Position numbers and translations under genes: made by a program. This document shows, piece by piece, positions 1-12,200 of a stretch of 64,000 nt of DNA (its first letter is position 1; each line of letters starts with the position of its first letter). The notes under the pieces were generated by a model that did not search any database, was not told where the DNA came from, and saw nothing but the letters and a program-made list of their open reading frames with translations. Source of the DNA: Fragum whitleyi. Lineage: Eukaryota; Mollusca; Bivalvia; Cardiida; Cardiidae. The stretch is taken from assembly GCA_948146395.1 (NCBI GenBank), contig OX411547.1, positions 31,228,614 through 31,292,613 on the forward strand. The letters run 5' to 3'.

Positions 1-825
1 GGGGATGGCCATGTCCGACATGGGTCTTGTTTAAACTATAGATACAACATATTTTTTTCCAAACAACATATTAAATTTGATTTGTTTCTGTTTTTGTCAA
101 GCCTGCTTGCAGTGACTCCTACTCTTATTCATGGACTTCAAAAAAACATTGCATACATGTAATTGTTTTCCATCATGAGTAGATGTTCTATTTGAAAGAA
201 ATTTTCAGATGGTGTCCAGGGGTGTGAAATTCCCCACAGCATTTTCTTCTGTAAAATAATGTTGATTGATTTTCTTTTTTGATGACATATTATTTCTAAT
301 CTTGGATGATAGAAAATCATCTTTTTCCTTCTCGTGGACAAGTGAAGAAATTCTGTATTTCCACATCCCTGATGTCAAGGTCTCAGATCAAGGTCAAAAA
401 GATTAAAAAATTGACTTATCAGGAGCTATTGTTAGAATTTAAGTGCTCAACAGCAGATGTCCTGTGACAGCCACCTAGTTAATGCAGTTTTATAAAGACT
501 TATGTCTATTTTGATGGATTACTCATTGTATTCGAAAAAGATCAAGCATCTAATCAAATTTATGTTTTAAAATAAACTCATTTGGCTGTGTTTGCACAAA
601 CTGATGGCTCAGCGGGAAAAACTTTACGCCAAGCCAGATATATAGTAATTTTTAAAGTGCACAAATTCAAAATTTTGGAGCTTTTCAAAAAGTCTGCCAA
701 ACCACATTTCAAAGGTAGACTTAAAAACTCTAATTGAAAGTGCCTATATAATATACACAAGCCAAAGTCTTGCACTTAGCCTCCAATTTGCTGCTTGTGT
801 TGTTTCATAGGTCATCTGAAAAGGA

Positions 826-1055
826 ACTTAACCCTTTCCTATTTTACAAAATTTAAGACCTGCCCAATTTCAAAGGTTTGCAGACGAAAATTAAAAGTGG
901 ATTTAATTTGAAAAATAATCATTCAGTAGGGTAGAAAATAGTGTGGGAAAAGAAGAAATTGCTTATGAGAAGCAATTTCTTCTTTTTTCATAATGTTTTC
1001 TCAATCATTAAATCACAGACTCGTAAAAAGTAGGGATTAAACAGGAAAGGGTTAA
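826..1055 (+). mobile_element. MITE family A, copy 1
   Basis: A 230-bp element between TTAA sites. Terminal inverted repeats are TTAACCCTTTCCTRTTTTA and a counterpart ending AAAGGGTTAA; a central hairpin has arms aagaaattgct / agcaatttctt. No coding capacity. The TTAA borders suggest a piggyBac-type or similar target preference (inference). Confidence 0.8.
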
Positions 1056-2810
1056 TCCATTCCCTGAAAATGCCACTTTTGATGCCTCTGAGTTAAAATG
1101 CTTTGGAAAACATTGTGGGTAGTGAAGAATATGCTTGTTTCAAGCAGCTTTTTCAATATTCGCAATTTTTTCTTGGCAAAAATGCAAAGATTTTTTTAAA
1201 TTCCAAGGTCTACTTATTGTCATATGCAACTTCTTTGAAATTGGATCAGTCTAAAATTTTATTATCTCATAATAGGTAAAAGACCAGGTGCCTGTTTCAT
1301 TAAGGTTCTAAAAAAAATAATCATAAGTCAAAATCACATATCTGGTGTTTTCACTCATTGTAGGATTCTGCCTTGCAATATTCTATTAAAGTCAATTCCA
1401 ATGAGATGATCCATGGTAGAATTCCATATTTAGTTATCTATGTAGAAGCAACTTTAATTTTTGACTGACACAGAAAATGTTTGTAAGACGTTTAGTAAAA
1501 TGGGCCCCTTGTTTCTGTAAAGTGTTGCAAAGCATCATAGCTTTTGCTTAAATCTTAGACATGTATAGCTACCAAGTGTTTTCAAAACCACCCTATTGTA
1601 TTCAAAATATGACTGTGTTCAAAATATTTACTTTTAACAAAATATTAAAAGCTTTTGCAATACACATCTGTTTCAGAGTTCTTTATTAAGATACTTTTGT
1701 TGAGCCTGCATGCGGTGAAGAAGAGAAATTTGAGCCTGCGTGTGGCATTTCCAACAATTTGACATTACTGTAAACAGGGTAATTTTGGCGGTGGGTTTAT
1801 TTTGGCTATATTGGCAGTCAAGCTAAAATGCGCCAAAATTAATCCACTGCAATTATAAAATGAGAAATTTCTTTATTTTGATGGATATGAAATCTATACA
1901 TTTTAGAAAATTAGATTTATATCAAAGAAATGCAGACCTTACTAACTCAAATTAGAATAAGAAAAGCTGCTGACAACGTTGACATTTTGACTGGTTAGCG
2001 CAATATGATTGTAAGTGCCTATTAATCATAGGTACGTACCATAGTATTGCACTGATCCCTCAATTTCAAGATTCCAGGTCCAAGTTGGCTGATGCATTGT
2101 GATGAATCACAGCGAAAAAGTGTGAAAACTTAAACACGCTTTATTACTATAACAAAAGGTGTTAAAACAATCTTTGATTAAGTTTGTATAAAGATGACAT
2201 TACTCTAGAAATTGCCTTTCTTTTACTTGCCACGAAAAAAAGAAATATAGATAAAGCGTTTTATTTTGGCGTTATAGTAAGATACACCAAAATAAATCAA
2301 CGCCAATAAATCGTAATGGAAAAACTGCCAAATTTGGACATCGCCAATAAGAAGCTGTTTACAGTATTTGAGATACAATCATTCAGCAGCCCAGTCAGCT
2401 TCGCCACAAGGGGATTGCCTTACTATCTACAGATACTTTAAGACTATATTTATCTATTAAGTGCAAAGTGAAGACTCTGGTCAGACTGTGGGGAGGCACA
2501 TTTGAAATTGTTGGAAGAGTCACACACTTGCTCATTTATTATTTTTACCATTTGGTGTATGTGCAGTTGTTTGTATGTGTGTCTGTCCTGGTTCGTCTTT
2601 GGATGGATTTCAATATTTGGCTCCATTGTTCTTTATCATGAGTAGATATGCGATTTGAAAGAAATTTTAAAAATTTCAAGGTCAAATGTTCAAATTAATA
2701 AAATTGAGCTTATCTGGACCAAATTCCTATAATTGAGCGCTGGATTTCAAAGTAAATCAGCACAGTTTTCCTCCATCAGAGTTGATGTGTCATTTGAGAT
2801 ATATTTTTTA

Positions 2811-3110
2811 TGCCCCCGCATCGATAGATCGGGGGCATATTGTTTTACTCATGTCCGTCTGTCCGTCCGTCTGTCTGTCTGTCCGTCTGTCTGTCCGAAA
2901 ACTTAACCCGAAAACTTAACCTTGCCAATATCTTCAAGCCTATTCAAGATACAAAGCTAATATTTGGCATGATGATAGATCTCAATGATCTGCATCCGCT
3001 GGTACCAAAGTCAAGGTCATGTGACAAGGTCAAGGTCATCTGTCAAGGTCAAACTTTGAAAAAAAATGCCGTTACGGGGGCATTCGTGTTTCACAAACAC
3101 ATCTTGTTCC
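2811..3110 (+). repeat. GGGGGCAT-ended repeat with (GTCY)n microsatellite
   Basis: atgcccccgcatcgatagat and gatcgggggcatattg at the left, a gtctgtccgtccgtc microsatellite at 2852-2897, repeated gtcaaggtcatgtgac segments, and ggggcattcgtgtttcac at the right. A relative is at about 51440-51680. The 95-codon plus ORF here is repeat sequence. Confidence 0.65.
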
Positions 3111-3123
3111 TTCAAATTCAAGT

Positions 3124-3352
3124 TTAACCCTTTGCTGTTTAATCCTTGCTTTTTACGTGCATGTGATTTTATGATTGAGAAAACATTGTGAAAAAAGAAG
3201 AAATTGCTTCTGACAAGCAATTTCTTCTTTTTCCACACTATTTTCTACCCTACAGAGTGGTTATTTTTCAAATTAAATCCACTTTAAATTTTCATCTGCA
3301 AAACCTTTGAATTTGGACAGGTCCTAAATTTTGTAAAACAGGAAAGTGTTAA
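3124..3352 (-). mobile_element. MITE family A, copy 2 (inverted)
   Basis: Same element as 826-1055 in reverse orientation. It starts TTAACCCTTTGCTGTTTAA and ends at aaagtgttaa, with the same hairpin core. Confidence 0.8.
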
Positions 3353-3688
3353 GGAAACATATCTGAAGCATAGCTCTTACAAATCTGAATGGATATCAAA
3401 ACAGTTTGGCGAAATTATTCTCTATTATGTTTAGATGTGTCATTTGAAAGAAAAATTCAGATAGCATTAAGGTCAAGGTCACAGTTTAAGGTCAAATATT
3501 AAAATTAAGCTTTGATGAGGGGAAACTTCTTTAATTTTGAATGGATAGCAAAAAAAAAATTCATATAGGGCGCATACTGTATAGAATAAGACCAGCCTGC
3601 ACAACTGTGCAGACTGATCTTATTCTTTATCGTCTCCCAAGCTTCGTTTCCAACAGGAATATTTTGTAAACAGCAGGAGAAGGGTTAG

Positions 3689-3845
3689 GGTAGTGGAACC
3701 GTAATAGTTCCACAACATTTTGGAACTCATGATCTTTCACAATGTTGACTGAGGTTTCCTAATGAAAATCATTAGGAAACCTTGGTTAACACTGTTAAAA
3801 TCCATTTTTTCCTAAATGATGCGGAACTTTTACGGGTCCACTAAC
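3689..3845 (+). mobile_element. MITE family B, copy 1
   Basis: About 155 bp. The ends are GTAGTGGACCCGTAATAGTT-like and their inverse ACGGGTCCACTA. An internal palindrome is built on gaggtttcctaatg / cattaggaaacctc. Non-coding foldback. Confidence 0.75.
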
Positions 3846-4726
3846 TTAATTGAAATTATACAAGAAATAATGAACTCGGCTTCAGTGGGGAGGGTGGGGG
3901 AGGGTTTCGTTCGAACCCTCCTGGATCTGCAACTGAACTGTCTTATGATAAAAATACTTAGACATTACTTACTAGATTTAAACGCATCAGTCGACGTCAA
4001 AATGAAATGTGATCGTCAAAACGGTAAATCTGGTTTATATACCCCAGTCCACGGTCAGCTCACATGATCATGCATGCATCGCCCCTAGGGATCATAGTGG
4101 ACAATAATCCTTTATCCCTACTCCTCTTAATCTTTTTTGGCAGAAAAATAACAATACTAATTTTTGTGTATTGAGTTTAATGCCAGTTTCAACAGTATTT
4201 AATGCATAAAGCATTGGTTTAATCAACCTTGACAGGTTTCATCCCCCCCCCCCGGCCGCAAAAAAAGAGCAATCACTCGAGTCATTTTTTGTGGTCTATT
4301 CTGCCTTGAAAGGCCTATGATACATATCGCAAGGGTTAAAGTTCGAAACGAATGTTCAACTAGGTAGAACCATATGCGGATAAAAGGGGTGGGGACCAGA
4401 GCTTAACCCCCTCTGGAAATTTGGCAAAATTAAAAAAAATCATGGAAATCTAATTACTATACTGAGCCCGTTCGATAAACACGCACGCAAATATACACAT
4501 CAATACACAATCATTTGTTTTGTTTCTTTGAACGAAGTTAGCGCTGCTAAATTAACAGTTTTCAGTCATATCTCAGAGGCATGATCACCTAACCATGGAC
4601 TCTTAGTATTTCTCTCAACAGATCTACCAAGCCATTCTCTCCAATTCTCTATCTGTCCATCTCACATAAAAGTTTACGATTAAACAACCTTTTGTAGGAG
4701 ATAAGTGTCGGAAAGGATGTGCGGTG

Positions 4727-5000
4727 CATAGGCGTATCTAGGACTTTGAAAACTATACGCACTCAGAATGCGACAATGAAACAATATATAGGATAAATGC
4801 GATATTGAGGACTGTGACAAAAGATGAATGCCCTCCGCCCACTTCCTTTTTATAATTTGGGCGTTGCTGAATTATCAAAACATCGAAACTACAGCTTAGA
4901 TATGCTGTAGTTTCGATGTTATGATCATTCATCAACGAAATTTTTCAACAGAGAATTATTTCTTTTACGCATTTGCGTAATGAGAGCTACGCCCTTGCGA
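4727..5000 (+). repeat. Dispersed repeat family F, copy 1
   Basis: Runs from cataggcgtatctagg to ttttacgcatttgcgtaa. It includes a hairpin built on catcgaaactacagctta / atgctgtagtttcgatg. Further copies are at 5660-6005 and, inverted, at 19685-19945 and 32520-32785. Confidence 0.65.
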
Positions 5001-5449
5001 AAGGAATCGAACTCGGCTCAATGGTTGGATAATCATGGCCAATGATGTCGAACATTCAGCTCCTACACGAGGTGCCTCTTTAAGAAAATTCTTGGTCTGA
5101 GATTACAAAACTTTTTTGTTCTCAACTGAGAATTTTCTCAAATTTAGAAGTTAGACAAATGTTTGAACGCAAATCCTCACTAGTCACACCATCATATCGA
5201 TTCCAAGCCTCTGGCTGTTACCCCACATGTTTTCGATTATAAACCCGTTTGTGGGAGACAATAAGTCAGAAAGGATGAGTGCAGCCGTCAGGGATCAAAC
5301 ATCCGACCACTGCTCTATGACGGTGGCCTGAAAGATTGTTAAAAGTGGCATTAAACCCCATTAAAAGAAAATCATTCCGACTTGTATGGATAGATGGATA
5401 TGTAGGTACAAATGGATGAGGAGGGCCTTCTTGCCAAATATAAACATAT

Positions 5450-5525
5450 CGATGGCTTAGTGCAAAACAGCTGTAACTGCCTATAAGTTTAGGCAGTTAC
5501 AACTGCTTTGCTCTGAGCCATTGAT
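5450..5525. repeat. Short foldback family C, copy 1
   Basis: Near-perfect hairpin of about 75 bp: cgatggcttagtgcaaaac … gctctgagccattga, with loop around cctataag. A related but diverged hairpin is at 5866-5936. Confidence 0.7.
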
Positions 5526-5659
5526 ATGCCTACCTCAATTGTTTTGTTTTTTTTATATAAAAGCTAGGAAAATGTTTTCAAATGTTGAGATTTCAAGAAA
5601 AGTTTACCAGACAATGGTTGGAATTTGACCCACTTGTGACACTCCACGATTGAGACCAA

Positions 5660-6005
5660 CATAGGCGTATCTAGGAATTTGAATTTTTTACGCAATCAGA
5701 AGGCAACAACCAAAAATGTATAGTAAAAAGGCGATATGAGAACCGTGACAAAAGATGAATGTCCTCCAATCGCTGCCTTTTTATGATTTGAGCGTTTGTG
5801 AATAATCAAAACATCGTAACTACAGCCTGAATAAGCTGTAGTTTCGTTGTTATGATGATTAAGGGGTCATTGCAAAACAATTTTAAGTGCCTATAAATTT
5901 ATAGACACTTATAATTGTTTTGCACTTCCCCCTTGGTATTTTTCAACAGAGGATTATTTCTTTTACGCAGTTGCGTAAATTACGTAACGGGAGCTAGGCC
6001 CTTGA
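5660..6005 (+). repeat. Dispersed repeat family F, copy 2
   Basis: Same order as 4727-5000: aggcgtatctagg, then hairpin catcgtaactacagcc / gctgtagtttcg, then ttttacgcagttgcgtaa. A family-C-like hairpin (5866-5936) is inserted within it. Confidence 0.6.
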
Positions 6006-6571
6006 TCAAGTCCTGTTTACAACTGTCTACATCATGCATGTAAAGGCATATCACCAGTAGCTGAAAGTATTATAAGTATTGAAACACAGACTGAGAAATG
6101 TCAGTTTAGTGTAATGATTGGTGAGGAAATAGCATAAAAAATGTCAGTATAACATGTTTTCGGCATAACAATGCTGTGGTTTAAAAATCAAACGACTCTG
6201 CGTTATTTGAAAAGGGAAAAAAATCAATTGAGTCCTATCAAAGGAGGGGGTACTTGTTTTAGCCCTTTTCATCTCAATCACCAAGCGCTCAATTTTTATC
6301 GAGCGTCTGACCGACAGTTAAAGTGAAAGTAGAAAGTGAGACGTCAAAATAATAAACAACACTTTCACCACCTTTACACAGCTTTTGCTTGCTTTGTCGG
6401 AAGCTTTAGAATGGCTTAAAAGGTGCGTATGGTAATAATTTTTTAAAGTTAAGTTTTCCGAAGATAAAAGTCACTTTCGTTTTTTCCACTAAGCTGAATT
6501 TGTAGCCTTCACAGATAAAGGGTATAATGTGTGTATGATCCATGATTCACCTGTCCTCCTGGCATATTGTA

Positions 6572-6741
6572 TTAAGGTAGTGGACCCGTAGTAGTTCCGC
6601 AACATTTCGAACCACAAATTCATTCACAATGTTTACCGAGGTTTCCTAATGCAAATCATTAAGAAACCTCGGTTGACACTATTAAAGTTCATTACTTCTG
6701 AGACGTTGCAAAACAATCATGTTACGGGTCCACTACCTTAA
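6572..6741 (+). mobile_element. MITE family B, copy 2
   Basis: Starts TTAAGGTAGTGGACCCGTA and ends ACGGGTCCACTACCTTAA, the clearest termini of the family. The internal palindrome is retained. Confidence 0.8.
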
Positions 6742-8196
6742 AACTACCCTTTAGGATATGAAATCTTATTGTATTGCAGGGTAATTATCCCAGTGCTTTT
6801 TTTAAGGTTGGGGGAATGGGCCTGTGGCCATTAATTTGGGAAATATACATCAGTATTGACTATTCCCTAGTAAATTGTTGGTTAATGCTTAAATCTTGTG
6901 TAGTTACTAGCTTTTAGAATTAAACTTAAACAAAAAAGATGACAAATTCTAACTTGAAAACTGTACATATTTTCTAGGCCTGATCAGGGTCTCTCTTAAA
7001 ATCATTGAAAGTATATACAGTACTTTTAAGATCCGTGACTTGACCCTGCTTCAGAGTCGAGCATTTATTTTTTTATGGACTGAAAACATATGTAGGGAAA
7101 GAATTCTCTAAGAGAAAGGAACCTGCAAACGTCCCCTGTTTTTAATAGAAACAAAACCCCTATGTTTCTTCATCTGAACTGGAAGAATCTTGGTCAGGCT
7201 AGTGCAACGAACGATCGGTCCCGTTGTAGACTGCATCAGGCTACAGGTTCGGATCAAGTTACGATTTTTCACACGGTACTCAGCGGCGGACCCAGAGTTT
7301 CTATAACAGAGGTTCGATCTCTAGAGTTCGAGTAACTAGTCCCATAGTATCCATATCTAAAATGATAGGGATACTATGCCGGGTCTAATTGCTTAAACTC
7401 TGAGAAAATATGTATTTCATTTGTAGAATTTCATGTTCTCTGATTCGAATACTACAAAAATGGGGGTTGTTTTTCTTGTGTTGCAAAGTTTTGGTTGAAT
7501 TTGTCCACTACAATGGAGTAATTTGGATGCAGATGGGGTTTGTTCGACCCCCCTCCCCCCCCCCCTCTGGATCTGTCACTGGTACTCGCCGAGCTCGGTT
7601 AATTCTTGATTACCTTGTCTTATATTCCTCACCTTATAATTTGGCTCTGACCACGGTAAAGGGACTTCGAACTGCATTTAAATGATCATTGATAAAGAGT
7701 AAATAAGGAATTTTGAATTGAATATAACACCTTTTGTTTTAGATAAATTACAACCATTCATCATTGTATCTATATAACTCTTTTGATTAACCCTTAACCC
7801 ACTGAACTTAAATAAAGTTTCCAACAAATTTCCAATTTTTGGGGGGATATTTTAACCAGATTTGCTCGAGATTTCCCAACAATAATTTATTAGAAAACAG
7901 TCAGCGTAAGCCAAGATCATACTGTTCATCTGTTCAAGCTGATCTTTGTCTATATTATCTGCCAAAGCTTTGTTCACAGAAGGAAAATGCCGTGAACAGC
8001 AGGATAAGGGTTAACCCCCCACCCCGACAACCGTAACTCTTTAACAACTTCCCGAGATTATATACCTTTACACGACAATGTAGATTAATAATCAGCCTGT
8101 AAAGATTCGATTTTTGACTTTGAAATTGACATCCAATTCATTTCTTGATTTTAAATTATTAAGAAATTGTGATGTTACCTCTTTATCGAAATCATC

Positions 8197-8424
8197 TTAA
8201 CCCTTTCCTGTTTTACAAAATTTTGGACCTGTCCAAATTCAAAGGTTTGCAGACGAAAATTTAAAGTGGATTTAATTTGAAAAATAACCATTCAGTAAGG
8301 TATAAAACAGTGTGGAAAAAGAAGAAATTGCTTGTCAGAAGCAATTTCTTCTTTTTTCACAATGTTTTCTCAGTCAAAGAATCACAGGCACGTAAAAAGC
8401 AGGGGTTACACAGCAAAGGGTTAA
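8197..8424 (+). mobile_element. MITE family A, copy 3
   Basis: Near-consensus copy with both TTAA ends and the hairpin core, about 475 bp upstream of the DUF3472 gene start. Confidence 0.8.
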
Positions 8425-8898
8425 ACAATATGGGTATTTGAAATAGTAAACTGTTGATAAGGGTACGTTGCCTCTTAGAGAATAAAAATAAACGATCATG
8501 ATAAAACTTGGGTCTAACCTTTTGTTCAAATAACTCATTTCTGTTAAATGTTAAGAACACCATTTTTAAATACAGTTGAGAAGAACTAAGTATTTTATTA
8601 AAGTGTGCACAAGTACTCCATTAGTTAATGTCTGCGTCCTAGTTAACGTACGGAACTGTGTTGCGTGGGAATTTAATATTAAAGATTGTCCGCGGTTACT
8701 ATTGGATTACCTTGTATACTTATTGTGCTTAATTTCATTGGAATATTCACCAAAAATATGTGAAAGAAACATACAGAACCTAAATCATATAAGAATTTGT
8801 GATACTAAATGAAATTTAATTTCATTTAACAATTTTGATATTATTACCATAAATATTTATTTTGCGTATCAAGTGCGGTAAAATTGAAATATGGAGAT

Positions 8899-9257
8899 AT
8901 GTCAAAAATAGCTAATAGAAAGAGAACTTTAGATGCAAAGACTAGTTTTCTACCAACCTTCTTTATGGGTTGTGGCACTAGCCGCCCAATGACGGTGGGC
9001 TCTGCAGCGTCAGGCATGCGTCAAAATGCAAAATCCCCAAATGTGACGATTAACCCAGAGACAGACACAAATTATCCGGACACGGATAACGAGCCTCGTG
9101 TCCGTTTTGACGACAACGAGGACGAGAATGGGGATGGTACCACGAGTACCGGAGGGGATACGGAATTCCCCGATTTTGGGGAGGTCCAATCTACCTTTGG
9201 TGATCGGCTTATGTCGGCTAATGCAAGGAGTAGACCCTCTAGCACATTATTCTCACC
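8899..9257 (+). CDS. Exon 1 of DUF3472-domain gene
   Basis: Encodes 119 residues plus two bases of the next codon and ends at a gtaagt donor. It contains the alternative start at 8965 (MGCGTS...). The rest is low complexity, rich in Asn, Asp, Thr and Ser, with an acidic patch near DDNEDENGD. The first two bases of the split Pro codon (cc) are completed by the first base of exon 2. Any upstream non-coding exon cannot be recognised. Confidence 0.75.
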
Positions 9258-12200
9258 GTAAGTCTTGCAAGTGGTAGTCTTAACACACGAGAAATCATCA
9301 TTCTAATGTAAGCTGCTGGCGTGTTTGCTATTTACAAAGCCCCAAGGGTTCAAAGTTCTACTAATTCAATTTCAAAGAATTTGCAGACATTAATTCAATG
9401 AGCGTTAAAAATGTAAAAAACGACCCCAAAATATTGAAGAAAACATTGAGAAAAGGGGAGGCATCATTTGAATTTTTTTTTCCTTTTTTCACAATTTTTC
9501 CCTCTTACTTACTTTCAATGCGTGAAATTTTGGTTTTGGGGAAATGGTAACACAGACAGGTCAAAGCACTTATTTCTTTTTGAGAAACTTAGTATTTTTG
9601 TTGTTTAAAGATATATCGCACTTGTCTCTTAAATGATTCCCATTATTCATTTCTTATTACCAAAAGCTCTTAAAGACAGACACCTAATTAAGCTCAATAT
9701 TTACTTGTGTATGTTAACTTTATAAAATTATAGTTGCGTAAAAATATCAAAAAAAGAATTTCAGAGTATAAATATGCCCTTGGAACAATTCAGCATACCA
9801 TATATCGGCCGGATGTCTCTCTAGTCATAAATGATCGTTGATCCGCATGTGGATACTGAGCAGTTTATTTTAACCCTTTCCTGTTTTACAAAATTTTGGA
9901 CCTGTCCAAATTCAAAGGTTTTGCAGACGAAAATTTAAAGTGGATTTAATTTTACAAATAACCATTCAGTAGGGTAGAAAATAGTGTGGAAAAAGAAGAA
10001 ATTGCTTGTCAGAAGCAATTTCTTCTTTTTTCACAATGTTTTCTCAATCGTAAAATCACAGGCACGTAAAAAGCAGAGATTAAACAGCGAAGGGTTAAAT
10101 ATTGAGTCTACTTTTCAGATCGTTGATGATGACGGAGACAGTTGCCGACACAGAGTCCCTACATTCCGACAGTAGTGTAGATTATAGAGCCCCGTCACTC
10201 TCTCTATGGTATGACGACAATGTTAAAGGCGATATACTCGTTCAGGACGTGTACGTGCCCGCCAGTGGTCTCACCAAACAAACATACTACTGCTGTCTGC
10301 AGTGGAACTCCGGGATTAATGGAGGCGGATATTGCGGGATACAGGATCATGGAAAAGGGAGGAATTATATCTTCTCAATATGGGATCCCATAGGGACTAC
10401 AGAGAAAATACGACCAATCTATGTGGTATGATGTGTATTCATTTATACTAGTTATCTCTTTGATTAAAGGAATATTTTTTTCAATGCTCCATATAAGAAA
10501 GAGGGCCACATTGATTCCTGTTGTCAATCTGTCTGTTTGCTCCCACTCTTCCGTCGTTTTACCTATCTTTAAAATATAACTCATTTAACCTATAAACTTA
10601 ACAATGCTTAGTACCTCAAGCCTGTTCACCATTCCTTTGTTTAGTGTTAAGCTCTCGTAGATTATAATTCGTAGACACCGGGTGACCTGATAAAGTCAGT
10701 GTTAATTATCAATATGAAACATCAATATGATATAAATTTTAATAAAGCTTTCGTAAACAAAAATATAAGAGAATCATTATTTGAAATGCTGTGTATCCTA
10801 TAACTTAAGCTCTCACTAAATTCTCCCAGTTGTCGAATTGAAAGCAACATCCGAAGAGTCTTTAAAGCTATATTCATTATAGCATTCGTTTTTTAAATAA
10901 TACATGGTGTTTCCGACAGGGATTTCAGAAAAGATTACTCCAAAAAGTCAGTAGACGTTCACTAAGATAGGTCTACTCTTGTTTTTTATTTAATCATATA
11001 CAACTGTATTTTCACTAGGGTCCAGGAACAATATGTGAACCATTCGGAGGTGAAGGCACCGGACTGAAATCCTGGAACTTTGAGTTGGGCTGGGACCCGG
11101 ATCACTGGTACACGTTTGTATGCAGAAGGTGGGACCAGGATGAACACACTTACTATGGATTGTGGGTAAAGCACCATATTGAAGGACACTGGTCGCATCT
11201 TGTGACTGTTGACTTCCCGGTTCCAAAAACGTATTTCGAGACATGGACTTGTAGTTTTCTTGAGGATTGGGAAGGCACTGGTCATAACGAACGAAGAGTG
11301 CATTTCAAAAATGGTTATAAAAGGAAAATAGATGAATCATGGGTTCCGTTTGACAAGGCTGTGTTTGGAATTGTTAGAGAGTTTTCTAGTAGACAATACG
11401 CAGATAATTACGATTCTGGTTCCTTCGATGAGACATTTTATCTTCAGTCTGGTGGTAAGACTAGACCGTCTATGAACTTTACACCGGAGACCATTCTCCA
11501 AAAGCCAATGCTTCCGGAACCCGATACGCTGCCAGTAAGTTGTTATTTGACTTCCGTTACAGAAAAAGAAATAATTTGGGAAATCCCTTCCGGTAGTGTG
11601 CCTCAGTTTCAGTATATTGTAAAAATAGACGGGGAATTCTATAAACAAGATTTCAGTTCTGAAGTTCGGATGTGTCGTATTGAGTGCACGATTGACGAAA
11701 GTATCGAACTACTTATAGAAGATCTGTTCGGAAAAATCTCTCGTATTAAATACTTGGTACGTGAAGGCAAAGAAAAAGAACTGCGAATGACGAAATCAGC
11801 CAAGTTACTGTTGAACCAGAAATTCTTACTTGAAGAGGACGACGATATTCTTGATGATATTCCAGACGACGGCGCTACTGACGCGGAAACTCTCATTACT
11901 GGAGTTACAACGCCATTCCGCGGACAATCAGCAGGAGCGACTACTCTGTTCACAGATATGGATGACGAGTCCGAGGTCGGGATGCCTCTAGAATATGGTT
12001 TATCTGAGACTGAGGATCGAGGTCCTACTAGGACCGATATCTCAGGCGAGACATCAAAATATCCACTGTCACCAGTGCGTCGAAAAAGGTATCCTGTTTC
12101 AGGCAAGGATAGAACTGCAACTGCAGTGACCTTAGAAACGCCAATGTATCCAATATCACCCGATGGTAAGCCAAAACAAGTACCAGTACGTCGAAGAGGG

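Larger units (their letters stand above)
1..8898. other. Intergenic, repeat-rich, upstream of DUF3472 gene
   Basis: Bases 1-31 are the end of the tandem family seen at 31.4 kb. The rest holds MITE copies, family F and C hairpins and GGGGGCAT-type repeats. At 7286-7580 is a copy of a repeat with ends like ggcggacccagagtttctat and ctctggatctgtcactgg (others at 25508 and 33580). No exon was recognised at 1056-2810, 3846-4726, 6006-6571 or 6742-8196. Confidence 0.6.

Noticed and set aside
2840..3127. 95-codon plus ORF starting in a GTCY microsatellite
   Set aside because: Lies in the GGGGGCAT-type dispersed repeat.
3181..3238. Long hairpin considered as a structured RNA or CRISPR-like repeat
   Set aside because: It is the core of MITE family A, present at four other places with the same terminal repeats.
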